Source of the DNA: Chloropicon primus
Taxonomy: Eukaryota > Chlorophyta > Chloropicophyceae > Chloropicales > Chloropicaceae
Assembly: GCA_023205875.1 (NCBI GenBank)
Contig: CP060760.1
Coordinates: 744,001-808,000, forward strand
DNA: 64,000 nucleotides
Reading direction: 5' to 3'
This document shows positions 1 to 9,169 of the stretch, piece by piece. The notes below the pieces were generated by a model, which was not told the DNA's origin, did no database searches, and worked only from the letters and a program-made list of their open reading frames with translations. Numbering within the stretch: the first letter of the stretch is position 1; each line of letters begins with the position of its first letter. The position numbers and the translations under genes were made by a program.

Positions 1-1533
1 GGCAGCCTCGGCGCGGGCGTCGGGACGAAAGACCTGTCCCTCCTGGGGAAGGGGGACTTGCTGCTCCTGTGCAGGGAGTGGGGCTTCCGGTCGGACCTGT
101 GGAGCTACCCGTCCCCGCCGTCCCCTTCGTCGCTGCGGCAGTCGTCGTCCCCTTCGTCGCAGAGGGCGGCGGCCCCCCTGGCCTCGCCCCCGCAGCCCTC
201 AACGAGCGCTCTGCGGCGGAGCGAGCCCCGGTGCATCGACCCGAGCCACTCGCAGCCCTGCCAGGTTTGCCTGCCAGCGCCCTCGGAGGACGAGGAGCAC
301 CGGTTCCAGCTGGTGGGCGACCCGGGAAGGAAGAACGGGGAGAAGAAGCTCAGGAAGTTCATCCAGATGACCCCGGAGTGGAACTCCACCGAGCTGCGGA
401 AGAAGCTCGGGGACAAGTTCAAGCCCAGGCCGGACCTGGGGACGTTCAGCAAGGTGGTGGCGAACAAGGAGGCGGCGAACTTGAGGAAGCCGCACCTGGT
501 GAGGCTGTGCAGGGAGTGGGGCTTCAAGTCCAACATTTGGCAGCCGAAGAAGGCGAAGCAGCCGAAGAGGGGAGCGGGGGCGGCTCCGAGCTCCGCCCCG
601 CGGGACGCGCAGCCCCAAGCCTTCAAGGGCGTGCAGATGTTCGCGGAAGTCAACGACCTCCTGACCAACGTCGGCAGGGAGCTCTTGCGGTCGGCCCAGG
701 CTCAAAGCCCTGGGCTCGCTAGCGGGGACCCCATGGCGATGCTGTCGGCATCGCCGCTGGCTGGGAGCGCGACGAAGGTTTCCCTGAAGGCCACGGAGCT
801 CCAAGCCATGTTCAAAGAGTCCGTGAGCACCGCGAAGAGGGCGAGGGAGATGTTTGCCCTCTTCTGCCGGCTGGTGGAGACGCACCTCGCGACCAACGGC
901 GTGAGAGACATCGACGTGATCACCCTGATATCCAAGGCCCAGGAGATCGCCCTCACCAAGATGAAGCTGGACGCCTCCAAGGCGCACCTCCTCCAGCTGA
1001 TGTCCCAACTCGAGGCAGATCAGGCCGCGAAGATGGCCATGACTGAAATGCCGGAACTCTTCTCGGCGGCTTCCATCCTGAGCGAAGCGGAGAGAAGCAT
1101 TCACGAACTGACCAAGGCCGTTACGAAGGTCCTCCCCACCCAAGCCGCCGGCGTTCTACACGGCGTCCTCTTGGAGGTGCTCGTTTTATTTACCTCCTGC
1201 CAAAGCCTCGCGGCCTTGGCGAGGTTCTGCAGCTACGGCATGTACCTGGACAGCCTCATCTTCATCTACAGCATCTTCAGCGACTTTGACGAGCAGGTCA
1301 TGAACAACCTCCACCACGCCATCGGGAAGATTCTGAACCACATGGTGTCGACCTCGAGCGTGTCCCCGGTGCTGCAGAACACCATCCAGTCCCTCCTCGT
1401 GACGAACTCGCTCTACAACCCAGCGAGTTACCACCAGGGGGAGCCCAGCAGCGCCAGGGAGCCTGGAAGGGGCGAAGGGAGCCCGGGGGATGCGACCCCC
1501 TTTCAAGGGATCGTAAAGAGAGAATTCGGATAG
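1..1533 (+). CDS. Unknown protein with repeated CREWGF motif, 5' end missing
   Basis: The reading frame is open from base 1, so the true start lies outside the window; the stop is TAG at 1531-1533. I do not recognise the family. The motif CREWGF occurs twice: once at 73-90 (followed by RSDLW) and once at 508-525 (followed by KSNIW). The second copy sits in a basic module of about 60 residues, starting TPEWNSTELRKKLG, that looks like a small helical domain. A Pro/Ser-rich linker separates the two copies. The C-terminal 270 residues are predicted alpha-helical, without signal peptide or membrane segments. Codon use (AGG-rich arginine, GC-rich third positions) matches the neighbours, so I regard it as a real host gene. 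It converges with the next gene, leaving a gap of 143 bp. Confidence 0.75.
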   Translation, partial: GSLGAGVGTKDLSLLGKGDLLLLCREWGFRSDLWSYPSPPSPSSLRQSSSPSSQRAAAPLASPPQPSTSALRRSEPRCIDPSHSQPCQVCLPAPSEDEEHRFQLVGDPGRKNGEKKLRKFIQMTPEWNSTELRKKLGDKFKPRPDLGTFSKVVANKEAANLRKPHLVRLCREWGFKSNIWQPKKAKQPKRGAGAAPSSAPRDAQPQAFKGVQMFAEVNDLLTNVGRELLRSAQAQSPGLASGDPMAMLSASPLAGSATKVSLKATELQAMFKESVSTAKRAREMFALFCRLVETHLATNGVRDIDVITLISKAQEIALTKMKLDASKAHLLQLMSQLEADQAAKMAMTEMPELFSAASILSEAERSIHELTKAVTKVLPTQAAGVLHGVLLEVLVLFTSCQSLAALARFCSYGMYLDSLIFIYSIFSDFDEQVMNNLHHAIGKILNHMVSTSSVSPVLQNTIQSLLVTNSLYNPASYHQGEPSSAREPGRGEGSPGDATPFQGIVKREFG

Positions 1534-1676
1534 GAGGGGAGAGGCTGGCTCGCCCTAGCTCCTCTGGGGTTAAGAAATATTATTTTTTCTTTTTGGGTCC
1601 CACAAGACAGTTTATTATGATTCTTAGAGTACAGACACTTTGGAAGCGAGGTACAGCAAGTAGCTTGGCGCGATGC

Positions 1677-3011
1677 CTACGTCCCGCCGCCGCCCTCCTC
1701 CTTCACCCAAGCCGTGCCGTTGAAGAAATACCCCGAGCTCGAATCAAAATACAGCTGCTTGTCGTGGTTGAAGTAATACGACGAGTGCGGGTCCCAAACG
1801 TAGCCCGGCGGGACTGGGTTTGGCTGCTGGTGTTGCCCGCTGCACGACTCCCCCTTTGCCTTGTTCCTCGCTCTGGTCACCAGCTCTGCCTTCTCGGCAA
1901 CGCCGGTGAGGTCCTCGCCCCTCGAAACGAGGAACTGCTTCAGCTTTGAAATGGACCAAGATCCATAATCCTCGTCGTCGTTGGCCGCGGGGTCCGAGGC
2001 CGCACCAGATGAGGAAGGGCCCTCGGCTCTCGCCGCATTCGCACCTTCGTCCTCTGCAAACATGTCGTCGTCGCCATCGTCGCCGTCCATGCCCCCGTCG
2101 TCGTTCGTCCCCAAGAACAGCGAAGCCGCTCTCTCGAAGTCCACCTTCTTCTTGGAGAACACGTCAAGCTCTCCCGCGCCCATCAGAGTGGTGGAGCATT
2201 CCGTGAGCTCCTTGAAATCGGCCTTCATCTCTTCGCTCTGATTGCCGCCGCTGGCCTCTCCGCCGCCGCTCTCAGAAGCCTGGAGACCGGGGGGCAGGCC
2301 CCTCTTGCCCCCGAGACGCTTGGCCCTCTTCGCGTCCTTGCCCCCGAGACGCTGCAAAGCGACCTGCACGGTCTCCCCCTCCTTCAATATGTCTGCTATC
2401 TTCATGTTCAACAAAGCGATTTGCCGCTCGGTCAGCTCCTCCGGCGCGCCCTTCTGGTCCTCCGCGACGCGCTTGGCCCGCAGCGCAGCCTCTGCCTTGG
2501 ACTTGTCCAGCACATCCACATCCTTGAGCCAAGCGTCCTCCACCTCGTCCTTGTCCTTCTTCTCGCCGTCCCTGTCGTTCTCGTCGTTCCAATAGTAGTT
2601 CCCGTCCTTGTCGAACCGCCCCGTCGCCCGCTCGTCGTCCAAGTTGAACGCGGTGAACGAGACGCCGCCTCCCCCCTCCCCACCCAGGTCTCTCCTCACT
2701 GCGCCGGCCTCCTCTGCTTCCTCGACGTCCCCGAGCTCGACGTCCTCCTGCGTCTGCACCAGCGACCCACCCCTCCTCGCGGCAGTCCTCCTCCTCTTCG
2801 CCTCCTTGATACGGACGTCCAACGAGGCGTCGTCCCCCTCAAACTCCACCCGCTTCTCCTTCCCCTTGCCATGATGCCCCTGCTCGTGTTCCCCATCTTG
2901 AGCGTGACCACCACGACGCTCTTCCTCCTCCCTGGCGTGCTGGTGCTTCCGTTCCTTCCTGGCCTCCTCCTCCAGGAGAGCCTCGCGCACAAGCTCTTCC
3001 GTCGTCTTCAT
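1677..3011 (-). CDS. CD2BP2: CD2BP2/Lin1-type U5 snRNP protein with SAP-like and OCRE-like C-terminus
   Basis: 444 aa. The middle carries the CD2BP2/Lin1 (U5-52K) signature: FNLDDERATGRFDKDGNYYW followed by an acidic stretch and DAWLKDVDVL. In animals and yeast this protein is a U5/tri-snRNP assembly factor in the nucleus, usually ending in a GYF domain. Here I see no clear GYF. Instead there is a SAP-like helix pair near residues 345-382 (SISKLKQFLVSRGEDLTG, AEKAELVTRA) and then an aromatic octamer-type repeat (YVWDPHSSYYFN, LYFDSSSGYFFNG) that resembles the OCRE domain of splicing proteins RBM5/RBM10. The N-terminus is highly charged (RKERKHQHAREEEERR). The family call is firm; the SAP and OCRE assignments are by eye. 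Confidence 0.8.
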   Translation of the reverse strand: MKTTEELVREALLEEEARKERKHQHAREEEERRGGHAQDGEHEQGHHGKGKEKRVEFEGDDASLDVRIKEAKRRRTAARRGGSLVQTQEDVELGDVEEAEEAGAVRRDLGGEGGGGVSFTAFNLDDERATGRFDKDGNYYWNDENDRDGEKKDKDEVEDAWLKDVDVLDKSKAEAALRAKRVAEDQKGAPEELTERQIALLNMKIADILKEGETVQVALQRLGGKDAKRAKRLGGKRGLPPGLQASESGGGEASGGNQSEEMKADFKELTECSTTLMGAGELDVFSKKKVDFERAASLFLGTNDDGGMDGDDGDDDMFAEDEGANAARAEGPSSSGAASDPAANDDEDYGSWSISKLKQFLVSRGEDLTGVAEKAELVTRARNKAKGESCSGQHQQPNPVPPGYVWDPHSSYYFNHDKQLYFDSSSGYFFNGTAWVKEEGGGGT

Positions 3012-3327
3012 GAGGAGGAGGAGGAGGAGGAGGAGGTACCCGCTCGACCGACACCTTCCTTTCCCTTAACTGACTGACAGCTTGGGTGTGGAATTCAAAA
3101 CACCAACCACCTCATCCAATACGAGAGGGCAGTCAAGTAACAAGGACGGAGACGATGACGATGAGGATGGCCCTCCACGACATCCACCTGCTCTGGGTTT
3201 CAGTGCCTTGTCGAGGAACCAAACAAAAGTGTGTACATGATGGATGGATTGACTTTTCAACAAAATTGGTTCGTAATAATACATTTATTGATTCCTATCG
3301 TAGTAGTGGCACAAGCTGGGTGGGCAA
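3012..3327. other. Intergenic, no gene seen
   Basis: 316 bp between the 5' end of the CD2BP2-like gene and the 3' end of H2B. It should hold the promoter of the former and the 3' processing signals of the latter. No conserved reading frame, tRNA or repeat was recognised. Confidence 0.5.
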
Positions 3328-3687
3328 TTAGGCAGAGGTGTACTTGGTGACGGCCTTGGTTCCCTCAGAGACGGCGTGCTTGGCCAACTCTCCTGGAAGG
3401 ATGAGCCTGACAGCGGTCTGGATCTCCCTGGAGGTCACGGTTGGCTTCTTGCTGTACCTGGCGAGCTTGGAGGCCTCGCCGGCGATCTTCTCGAAGATGT
3501 CGTTGATGAAGGAGTTCATGATCGACATGGCCTTGGAGGAGATACCGGTATCAGGGTGCACCTGCTTGAGGACCTTGTAGATGTAGATCTTGTAGGTCTC
3601 GACCTTGGCCTTTCTCTTCTTGGTGCCGGAAGCTCCCTTCTTCACGGTCTTCTTGGCAGGCTTCTTGTCAGCTTTCTTTGGTGGCAT
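3328..3687 (-). CDS. H2B: Histone H2B
   Basis: 119 aa core histone H2B: a Lys/Ala/Pro N-terminal tail ([18 protein letters not shown]) followed by the histone fold ([58 protein letters not shown]) and the usual ending AVTKYTSA. The frame is open 87 bp further upstream, but MPPKK is the family start and gives the normal length. It packages DNA with H2A in the nucleosome. The gene is intronless and divergent from H2A, with 413 bp between the start codons, the arrangement typical of algal replication-dependent histone pairs. Confidence 0.98.
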   Translation of the reverse strand: MPPKKADKKPAKKTVKKGASGTKKRKAKVETYKIYIYKVLKQVHPDTGISSKAMSIMNSFINDIFEKIAGEASKLARYSKKPTVTSREIQTAVRLILPGELAKHAVSEGTKAVTKYTSA

Positions 3688-4100
3688 CTTGAATGAAGAT
3701 GAAGTTAAGTTCGTTCTTGACTCGTTGTGCGGGGTCTTGTGCGACGGATGCTTCCTCTTTGTGACGACCGCCATCTCTGTCCCCGCCCTCCGCGCTCCCC
3801 CCCCCCCCAGGTGTGAGACCGAATACCACGGTTCAAATCAGAAACACGGAAATGTTCATCTTCGCAAAACACACAGAGATCGCACTCGTGTAGAGATCTG
3901 GTCTTAACGTTTTTCCAAAAAAAACGAAATGGTTTCAACATTTCTGTATTCGGTTTCGCTCGCGATGGCGTCCGCGTTCCAGGGCGGGCCCCGGTGCGCA
4001 GTCGATCAAACGCAAGGTGAACGCCGTCGCACACTACAGCACGAAGCGAGCGAGTCAAACAAACACTTCTTCACACAACCAACACTTGTACTTGACCGTC
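3688..4100. promoter_or_regulatory. Shared divergent promoter of H2B and H2A
   Basis: The 413 bp between the H2B start (3687, minus) and the H2A start (4101, plus) must drive both genes. AT-rich tracts lie near 3900-3945. I could not identify a convincing TATA box or a plant-type histone octamer by eye. Bidirectional histone promoters coordinate S-phase expression in many algae; that this one does is inference from the arrangement. Confidence 0.7.
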
Positions 4101-4472
4101 ATGTCCGGAAGAGGAAAGGGAAAGAGCGGCAAGAAGGCCGTGACCAAGTCCGCCAAGGCTGGACTCCAGTTCCCAGTGGGAAGGGTCAGAAGGTATCTGA
4201 AGAGCGGAAAGTACGCCACCAGGATCGGATCCGGTGCCCCTGTGTACTTGGCCGCCGTCCTCGAGTACCTCGCCGCTGAGGTTCTCGAGTTGGCCGGAAA
4301 CGCCTCCAGGGACAACAAGAAGTCCAGGATCATCCCAAGGCACATCCAGCTCGCCATCAGGAACGATGAGGAGTTGAGCAAGTTGCTCTCCACCGTCACC
4401 ATCGCCGCTGGTGGTGTCTTGCCAAACATCCACTCCGTCCTTCTCCCAAAGAAGTCCGGAAAGAAGGCCTAA
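4101..4472 (+). CDS. H2A: Histone H2A (canonical type)
   Basis: 123 aa. The sequence opens with [14 protein letters not shown] and contains the H2A signatures [34 protein letters not shown], and [20 protein letters not shown]. The C-terminus ends in KSGKKA, with no SQ-E/D-hydrophobic motif, so this is not an H2A.X. The acidic patch segment NDEEL is present. The frame is open 84 bp further upstream; the annotated ATG gives the family start. Intronless, divergent from H2B. Confidence 0.98.
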   Translation: MSGRGKGKSGKKAVTKSAKAGLQFPVGRVRRYLKSGKYATRIGSGAPVYLAAVLEYLAAEVLELAGNASRDNKKSRIIPRHIQLAIRNDEELSKLLSTVTIAAGGVLPNIHSVLLPKKSGKKA

Positions 4473-4568
4473 GGGTTGGGGTTCTCAAAAAAGAAGAAGA
4501 ATGTATTTCTGTATCTATTGTGATTCTGTATTATAACGTCCAAAAACAAAACGCTTGCTGTTCTCCGA

Positions 4569-5791
4569 CTAACTTGTCCGGCCCGCACCGACTTGCTCGT
4601 TTCTGTGCCAATTCACCACCTCCTTGTACGGCAACGTCCCGCCGAAGATGTCGAGCGCGCTCCCGACCGTGGCGTCCACCATCCCTCGACCCAACCCCTT
4701 TATCAACTCCATGTCCTGCAAGGTGCGAACGCCGCCGGCGTACGTGGCTGGAATGGGGGAGTAGTCCCCCAGGAGCCTGACGAGATCCTCGTCGATTCCC
4801 AGCTGCTTCCCCTCCACGTCCACTCCGTGAATGAGAAACTCGCAGCAGTACTCTGACAAGTGGGCCAGAGAATCTTGGTCAACCTGTTCGGGAAGGGTAG
4901 TCCAGCATCGACGTCGTCAGTGAATCGAATCGCTCTCGGGCCGCACCGACTCGTCGCTCACTCACTCACTCACTCACTCACTCAACGTACCTTCAAGGAC
5001 GCGAACTTCTGCCACCTGTCCGTGACCACGTAGTAGTCCCCCCCGGCCTCCCTCCTTCGGCAGCTCAGGTCCAACACGAGCCTCTCCCTTCCCACAACGC
5101 TCGACAAGGTTTCGAGCCGATCGAGCTGGAGCTCCCCGTTCTTGAACACGGAAGAGGTCACGATCACGTGGCTCGCTCCGTCGTCGAGGTACGAGCCCGC
5201 GTTGCGAGCGTCGACGCCCCCGCCAACCTGAAGCGTGTTCGGAAAGTCCCTCAGCGCCTCCCGGGCCACCCTCTGCGTCTCGGCGTCCTTGCTCAGGAGG
5301 ATCATGTGCCCACCGTAAAGGCCGTCTGAGGAATAGAGCTCCGCGTAGTGGGACGGGGACTCCGAGGCCACGAAGTTCGTCAGCAGCCTGCGTTCGCGGC
5401 GAGCCAGACCAAGGCATCGGCGGCAAAATGAAGTGAGGCAACCAAAAGTCAGCAAAGATCTCAAGATGGGAGAGGAGGTGGCGCGCACGAACAAGCCGCG
5501 CCCCTCCCCCACTACTCGACATCGCACTTACTCCTTCGCGTTCCCCCCCTTTTCGAGATCCGAGAGCGTCGACCCCACAATCTGCTTCACCTTCCCCTTG
5601 TGCAAGTCGATGCAGGGCCTGAACTGCATAGGCCTGGTGCTTGTGGTCGCCGTCGTTGCGCTAGGGCTGGAGCACCCCACGTGGTACCCAGGGCACCTCC
5701 CCCTCCCGGTGGAGGCCGGTCCCCTCGCTCGATGCATCCTCCGTCTGTCGTCCGTTTCGGAACAAAACAAAACTTGCTGAGTGCCGTCCAA
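4569..5791 (-). CDS. hisA: ProFAR isomerase HisA (eukaryotic HIS6 type), three exons
   Basis: Exons on the minus strand: 5791-5532, 5387-4991 and 4883-4569, with GT-AG introns of 144 and 107 bp; the joined frame gives 323 aa. It catalyses the Amadori isomerisation of ProFAR to PRFAR, the fourth step of histidine biosynthesis. HIS6-like blocks seen: [20 protein letters not shown] (first catalytic Asp), [87 protein letters not shown] and [10 protein letters not shown]. The catalytic domain begins at Met55 (5629). The 54 residues before it are Arg/Ser/Thr-rich and could be a plastid transit peptide, or translation may start at 5629. Intron 2 contains a CTCA tetranucleotide run (about 4957-4984). 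Confidence 0.92.
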
Positions 5792-6546
5792 GGACGCGTG
5801 ACGAACGTATTACGATCCCGAGACAACGCACCGATCCCTTGCCGCCTCACCCCCTCCCCGCTTCCCCTTCCTCCCCCTCGTCGCGTCGCTCGTCCCGATC
5901 CCGATCCCTCTCTCCACGTTTCCTGCTGGTGCTGGGCTTGTGTCTTGCCTTCCTTCCTTCCTTCCAACACACACACGCGAGTGCGCGATGAAGACACCAA
6001 ACGAAAGCCCTCGAGGCGTAGTATCGTCCTACGAGTGCCGCCTCCGCCGTCGTCCGTCGCCTCCGTCGTCGTCCTCGTCCTCGTCCTCGTCGTCGTCGGT
6101 GTGTCTCCAGCGCCGGGCCGCGTGCTCGTGATCCCAAGGACAGGATTCAAAACCAGGAGAGAGGCCAAGGGGAGAGGGGGGCCAAGGTCCAAGGTGTGTC
6201 GTACATCAACCCGGAACCGAAGACAACGACCGAGGAGGACGCCGAGGAGGACGCCGAGGAGGGACAAAGGTTGCACACACCAACGCACGAGGTCACTCAC
6301 CTGGACTCGCCTTGAAGGGGACCAGGGCCAGGGGGGGGACACCCTACAGAGGAAGTGGACAGGCCAACCCAAAGGGGGGCCAGAGGGGAGGCAAGTGTGG
6401 GAGGGCGTGCCTCTTTGTTTTGTGTGTGCTCGGTTTAGGGGCACGAGGAAGGCCCCCTGTGCTGCCTGTGTCCGGGGGAAGATAAGATACGATAAGATGG
6501 TGGCGCGAGACGGACTGGATTGACGGGAAGAGAGGGTGTTCTGAAG
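5792..6546. other. Intergenic, divergent promoter region
   Basis: 755 bp between the start codons of hisA (minus) and the membrane protein gene (plus). It holds Ser/Arg-coding-like trinucleotide tracts (cgtcgtcctcgtcc near 6058-6100) and a direct repeat aggaggacgccg (about 6231-6260). Long open frames cross it on both strands, but their composition is low-complexity and they match no family I know, so I call no gene. Confidence 0.5.
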
Positions 6547-7740
6547 ATGGAAGGTCCGAAAGGGGGGACCGAGGCCAGACAGTACACCTCGCGTGAGCTC
6601 GCCGTTCGGTTGGAGAGCATGTACAGTCGCGGAATCTTCCTGGGTCTGGCGCAGGTACTCGCCCCGGCGGCCATACCCGCGTACGACTACCTGGAGGCGT
6701 ACAGCAAGGACGACCGGCTTTATCCTTACACTTTTGTGTTCATCGGGGCGAACGTGCTCGTGGGTGTGTTGGGGATCCTGGCCTCGACGCAGAGGAGGTC
6801 TTCCCTCCTGGCGCTGCACGTGGCCACCGCCGTGATCGTGGGCTGCATCGTGGGGGGGCTCTCCCTCCTGCTCAGCCACCTGATGTGGGTGCAGTGCGAA
6901 CTCAAAGCAAAGTCCTTTGACGGTTGCAACGAGCTCCTGTGCAGCTGCCTTGCGGACGACACGTGCACGACGAGCGATTTCGACAACAACATTGGGTGCT
7001 CGGAGTGCAAGGCCTACCCCAACGACATTTGCTCGTACTTTGACTACGACAGCGTCGCCAGAGGCTTCAACCCGGAGACGTACAAGGTCCTCGTGATCGT
7101 CTGCATGAACGTTCTGTCGGCCACGCACAGCATGCTGGCCCTGATAAGGAAGGAGCACTTTGACAGCATCCAGAGCTCCAGGAGGGAGCTGATCGTGGAG
7201 CACCTCAAGGCCCAAGAGCTCGGCAACAGCGTCGTGCCGCCTCCAGGTGGGGGCGGGGGCAAGCCGGCGGGCAAGCCGGCGGGGAAGCAGCCCCCCCTGG
7301 GCAACAGCAACGCCCCGCCGCCCCAGGCGGACCAAGCGGCCAAGCGACAGCCCCCCCCAGCCCAGAAGAAGAAGAAGGAGAGGAGGAAGAAGGCAAAGTC
7401 GAAGAAGATCTCGCCCGTGACCTCGTTCGAGGAGCCTCCGCCGGAGGCCGAGGCGGCCCCGACTCCGGCCCCCGGCGCCATCTTCGACCTGGGCAAGTCC
7501 AAGACCGCCACGGAGAAGGACGCGGCCAAGATGATGGACCAGACGGAGTACGACCGGCTGAGGCAGAGCGTCCAGCAGCAGCCCGAGGAGGCCGTCGTCC
7601 CCAAGAAAAAGGACGCGTCGAAGAAGGCCAAGAAGCCCCCCAAGGTGGAGACGGCCGCCGTCGTCGCCGCACCGGCGCCCAAGGTGGAGACGGACTTGGG
7701 GCTCGAGGATGTCGATGACTTTTTGGACAATCTCCTGTAA
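6547..7740 (+). CDS. Unknown multi-pass membrane protein with Cys-rich loop and basic tail
   Basis: 397 aa from the first ATG; a TTG-initiated extension 27 bp upstream was not used. Roughly four hydrophobic segments are visible: near residues 28-48, 65-85 (TFVFIGANVLVGVLGILAST), 95-118 (LHVATAVIVGCIVGGLSLLL) and 180-198 (TYKVLVIVCMNVLSATHSML). Between the third and fourth lies a non-cytosolic-looking loop with about ten cysteines, a tetraspanin-like layout without the CCG motif. The C-terminal half is soluble, Pro/Gly/Lys-rich, with a polybasic run KKKKERRKKAKSKK, and ends DVDDFLDNLL. Family and function are not recognised. It converges with the small gene at 7834. Confidence 0.75.
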   Translation: MEGPKGGTEARQYTSRELAVRLESMYSRGIFLGLAQVLAPAAIPAYDYLEAYSKDDRLYPYTFVFIGANVLVGVLGILASTQRRSSLLALHVATAVIVGCIVGGLSLLLSHLMWVQCELKAKSFDGCNELLCSCLADDTCTTSDFDNNIGCSECKAYPNDICSYFDYDSVARGFNPETYKVLVIVCMNVLSATHSMLALIRKEHFDSIQSSRRELIVEHLKAQELGNSVVPPPGGGGGKPAGKPAGKQPPLGNSNAPPPQADQAAKRQPPPAQKKKKERRKKAKSKKISPVTSFEEPPPEAEAAPTPAPGAIFDLGKSKTATEKDAAKMMDQTEYDRLRQSVQQQPEEAVVPKKKDASKKAKKPPKVETAAVVAAPAPKVETDLGLEDVDDFLDNLL

Positions 7741-7833
7741 AATACATGCATACATGCATATCGTACATCGAGGGGCGAGTGTAGTAGTATTATAACTTTT
7801 TTTGTTCTTGCTCTCTCGATCTTGGTTCTTGGT

Positions 7834-8157
7834 TCACATGGGCTCTTCCATGAGCTCGTTGATCACGAGTGCGGTGACCGTCGCCGTCGCCGTGATTATG
7901 AGCGCGGACCAAGGGTCCTGTCCCCTCATCACGCAGTACCCCGTGACACACATCCCGCCGGAGAATGCGCTCAGGAAGTCGTACCTCTTGGAGAACTCCT
8001 CGACCCCCTCCCCCACCGCCTCCCCCACCTTCCTCGCCTCCTCGAACAGACTCACGGCGTTGCTTTTGCTGTTGATGACGCTCGTTTCCTCCTCCACGAC
8101 GTCGGCCGAGGAGGAGGAAACCCCCTTTTCCCCATCCACCAGCACCCTCGTCGCCAT
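7834..8157 (-). CDS. Small unknown membrane protein
   Basis: 107 aa from MATRVLVDGEKG. The frame stays open upstream to 8304 but that part is a low-complexity Thr/Arg/Ser stretch, so the internal ATG is preferred. A soluble acidic N-terminal half (SLFEEARKVGEAVGEGVEEF) is followed by one or two hydrophobic stretches: SAFSGGMCVTGYCVM and SALIITATATVTALVINEL. Not recognised. It lies tail-to-tail with the membrane protein at 6547-7740 with only 93 bp between them. Coding status rests on composition and openness only. Confidence 0.5.
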   Translation of the reverse strand: MATRVLVDGEKGVSSSSADVVEEETSVINSKSNAVSLFEEARKVGEAVGEGVEEFSKRYDFLSAFSGGMCVTGYCVMRGQDPWSALIITATATVTALVINELMEEPM

Positions 8158-9169
8158 TCTCCCTCTCCCTCCCGCCCAAGAAGAAGACGAAGAGCGAGAG
8201 CGAGATCCAGGACACCGCACCGCGGCCCCGGCCGTCCCCCTCGCCACCGTCCTCGTCCTCGTCGTCCTCGTCGTCCTCGTCCTCGTCGCCATCGCCATCG
8301 TCATCGTCTGGAAAATATCTTCCTTATCCTTAGATGATCGATCAGCGATCTGCAGAAGGGAGGGAGGGAAGGGGCGAGAGGGAGGGCGACATTAGGACAC
8401 GGAGGGGGACGGAGCAGAGGAGGGCGGTATTGTGCGGTAGAGGACAGCAAGGGCTTTCCAAAGATACCAAGCTTGCCTTGTTTGAGTCACGGAGTCGTGA
8501 GAACGGAGGGGTTCTCTCTACTGCTGCTGCTTGCTGCTGGAGGGAAGGGGCGAGAGGGAGGGCGACATTAGGACACGGAGGGGGACGGAGCAGAGGAGGG
8601 CGGTATTGTGCGGTAGAGGACAGCAAGGGCTTTCCAAAGATACCAAGCTTGCCTTGTTTGAGTCACGGAGTCGTGAGAACGGAGGGGTTCTCTCTACTGC
8701 TGCTGCTTGCTGCTGGAGGGAAGGGGCGAGAGGGAGGGCGACATTAGGACACGGAGGGGGACGGAGCAGAGGAGGGCGGTATTGTGCGGTAGAGGACAGC
8801 AAGGGCTTTCCAAAGATACCAAGCTTGCCTTGTTTGAGTCACGGAGTCGTGAGAACGGAGGTTCTCTAGGAGGTTTAGTCCCTTTCAGACGATTTCAGCT
8901 CCCTCGGAGGAGGTTTGTCCCTTTCAGTGAGATTCTCTTTTTGCAAAACGGAGGGCGAGAGGCGCTGGAGGAGGGCGAGAGGCGCTGGAGGTGATCGATC
9001 GATCGAGACGCGACACACCGACGGGGGAGGGGAGGCGTGCCATACTGCAATACTGCAACGTGGGGTCTTCTTCTCGTTCGTTCGTTTCTGGTTTAGGTTT
9101 TCGAAGGGAAAGGGGAAGGGAGTTGAACGCAAAGCGCTTGACAACCTGGAGGGGGGTTGGGGGTTGGGG
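8158..9169. other. Intergenic, contains 176-bp tandem repeat
   Basis: 1,012 bp between the small membrane protein gene (minus) and the Sec23-like gene (plus), so it is a divergent promoter region for both. About half is the tandem repeat at 8363-8868. A shorter doublet of the 20-mer gagggcgagaggcgctggag lies at 8953-8992. Frames that cross the repeat are periodic copies of one another and not genes. Confidence 0.6.
8363..8868. repeat. Tandem repeat, 176-bp unit, about 2.9 copies
   Basis: Three head-to-tail copies at exactly 176-bp spacing, anchored on gaaggggcgagagggagggc at 8368, 8544 and 8720. Each copy has the internal block aagggctttccaaagataccaagc. The copies look identical to the base over nearly all of their length; the third ends early, at gagaacggaggttctc. 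Identical copies imply recent expansion or homogenisation. Confidence 0.95.

Noticed and set aside
3688-3774. H2B with a 29-residue N-terminal extension
   Set aside because: MPPKKADKK is the family start and the extension is unlike any histone tail.
3826-3850. tRNA-like B-box (ggttcaaatc) upstream of H2B
   Set aside because: No A-box at the right distance and no cloverleaf could be drawn.
5587-7755. A 722-codon open frame on the minus strand
   Set aside because: It runs antisense to the membrane protein gene and across hisA exon 1; it has Leu/Arg-rich low-complexity composition typical of GC-rich shadow frames.
8363-8868. CRISPR-like array
   Set aside because: Three long tandem copies of 176 bp with no unique spacers in a eukaryotic nuclear region; a minisatellite.
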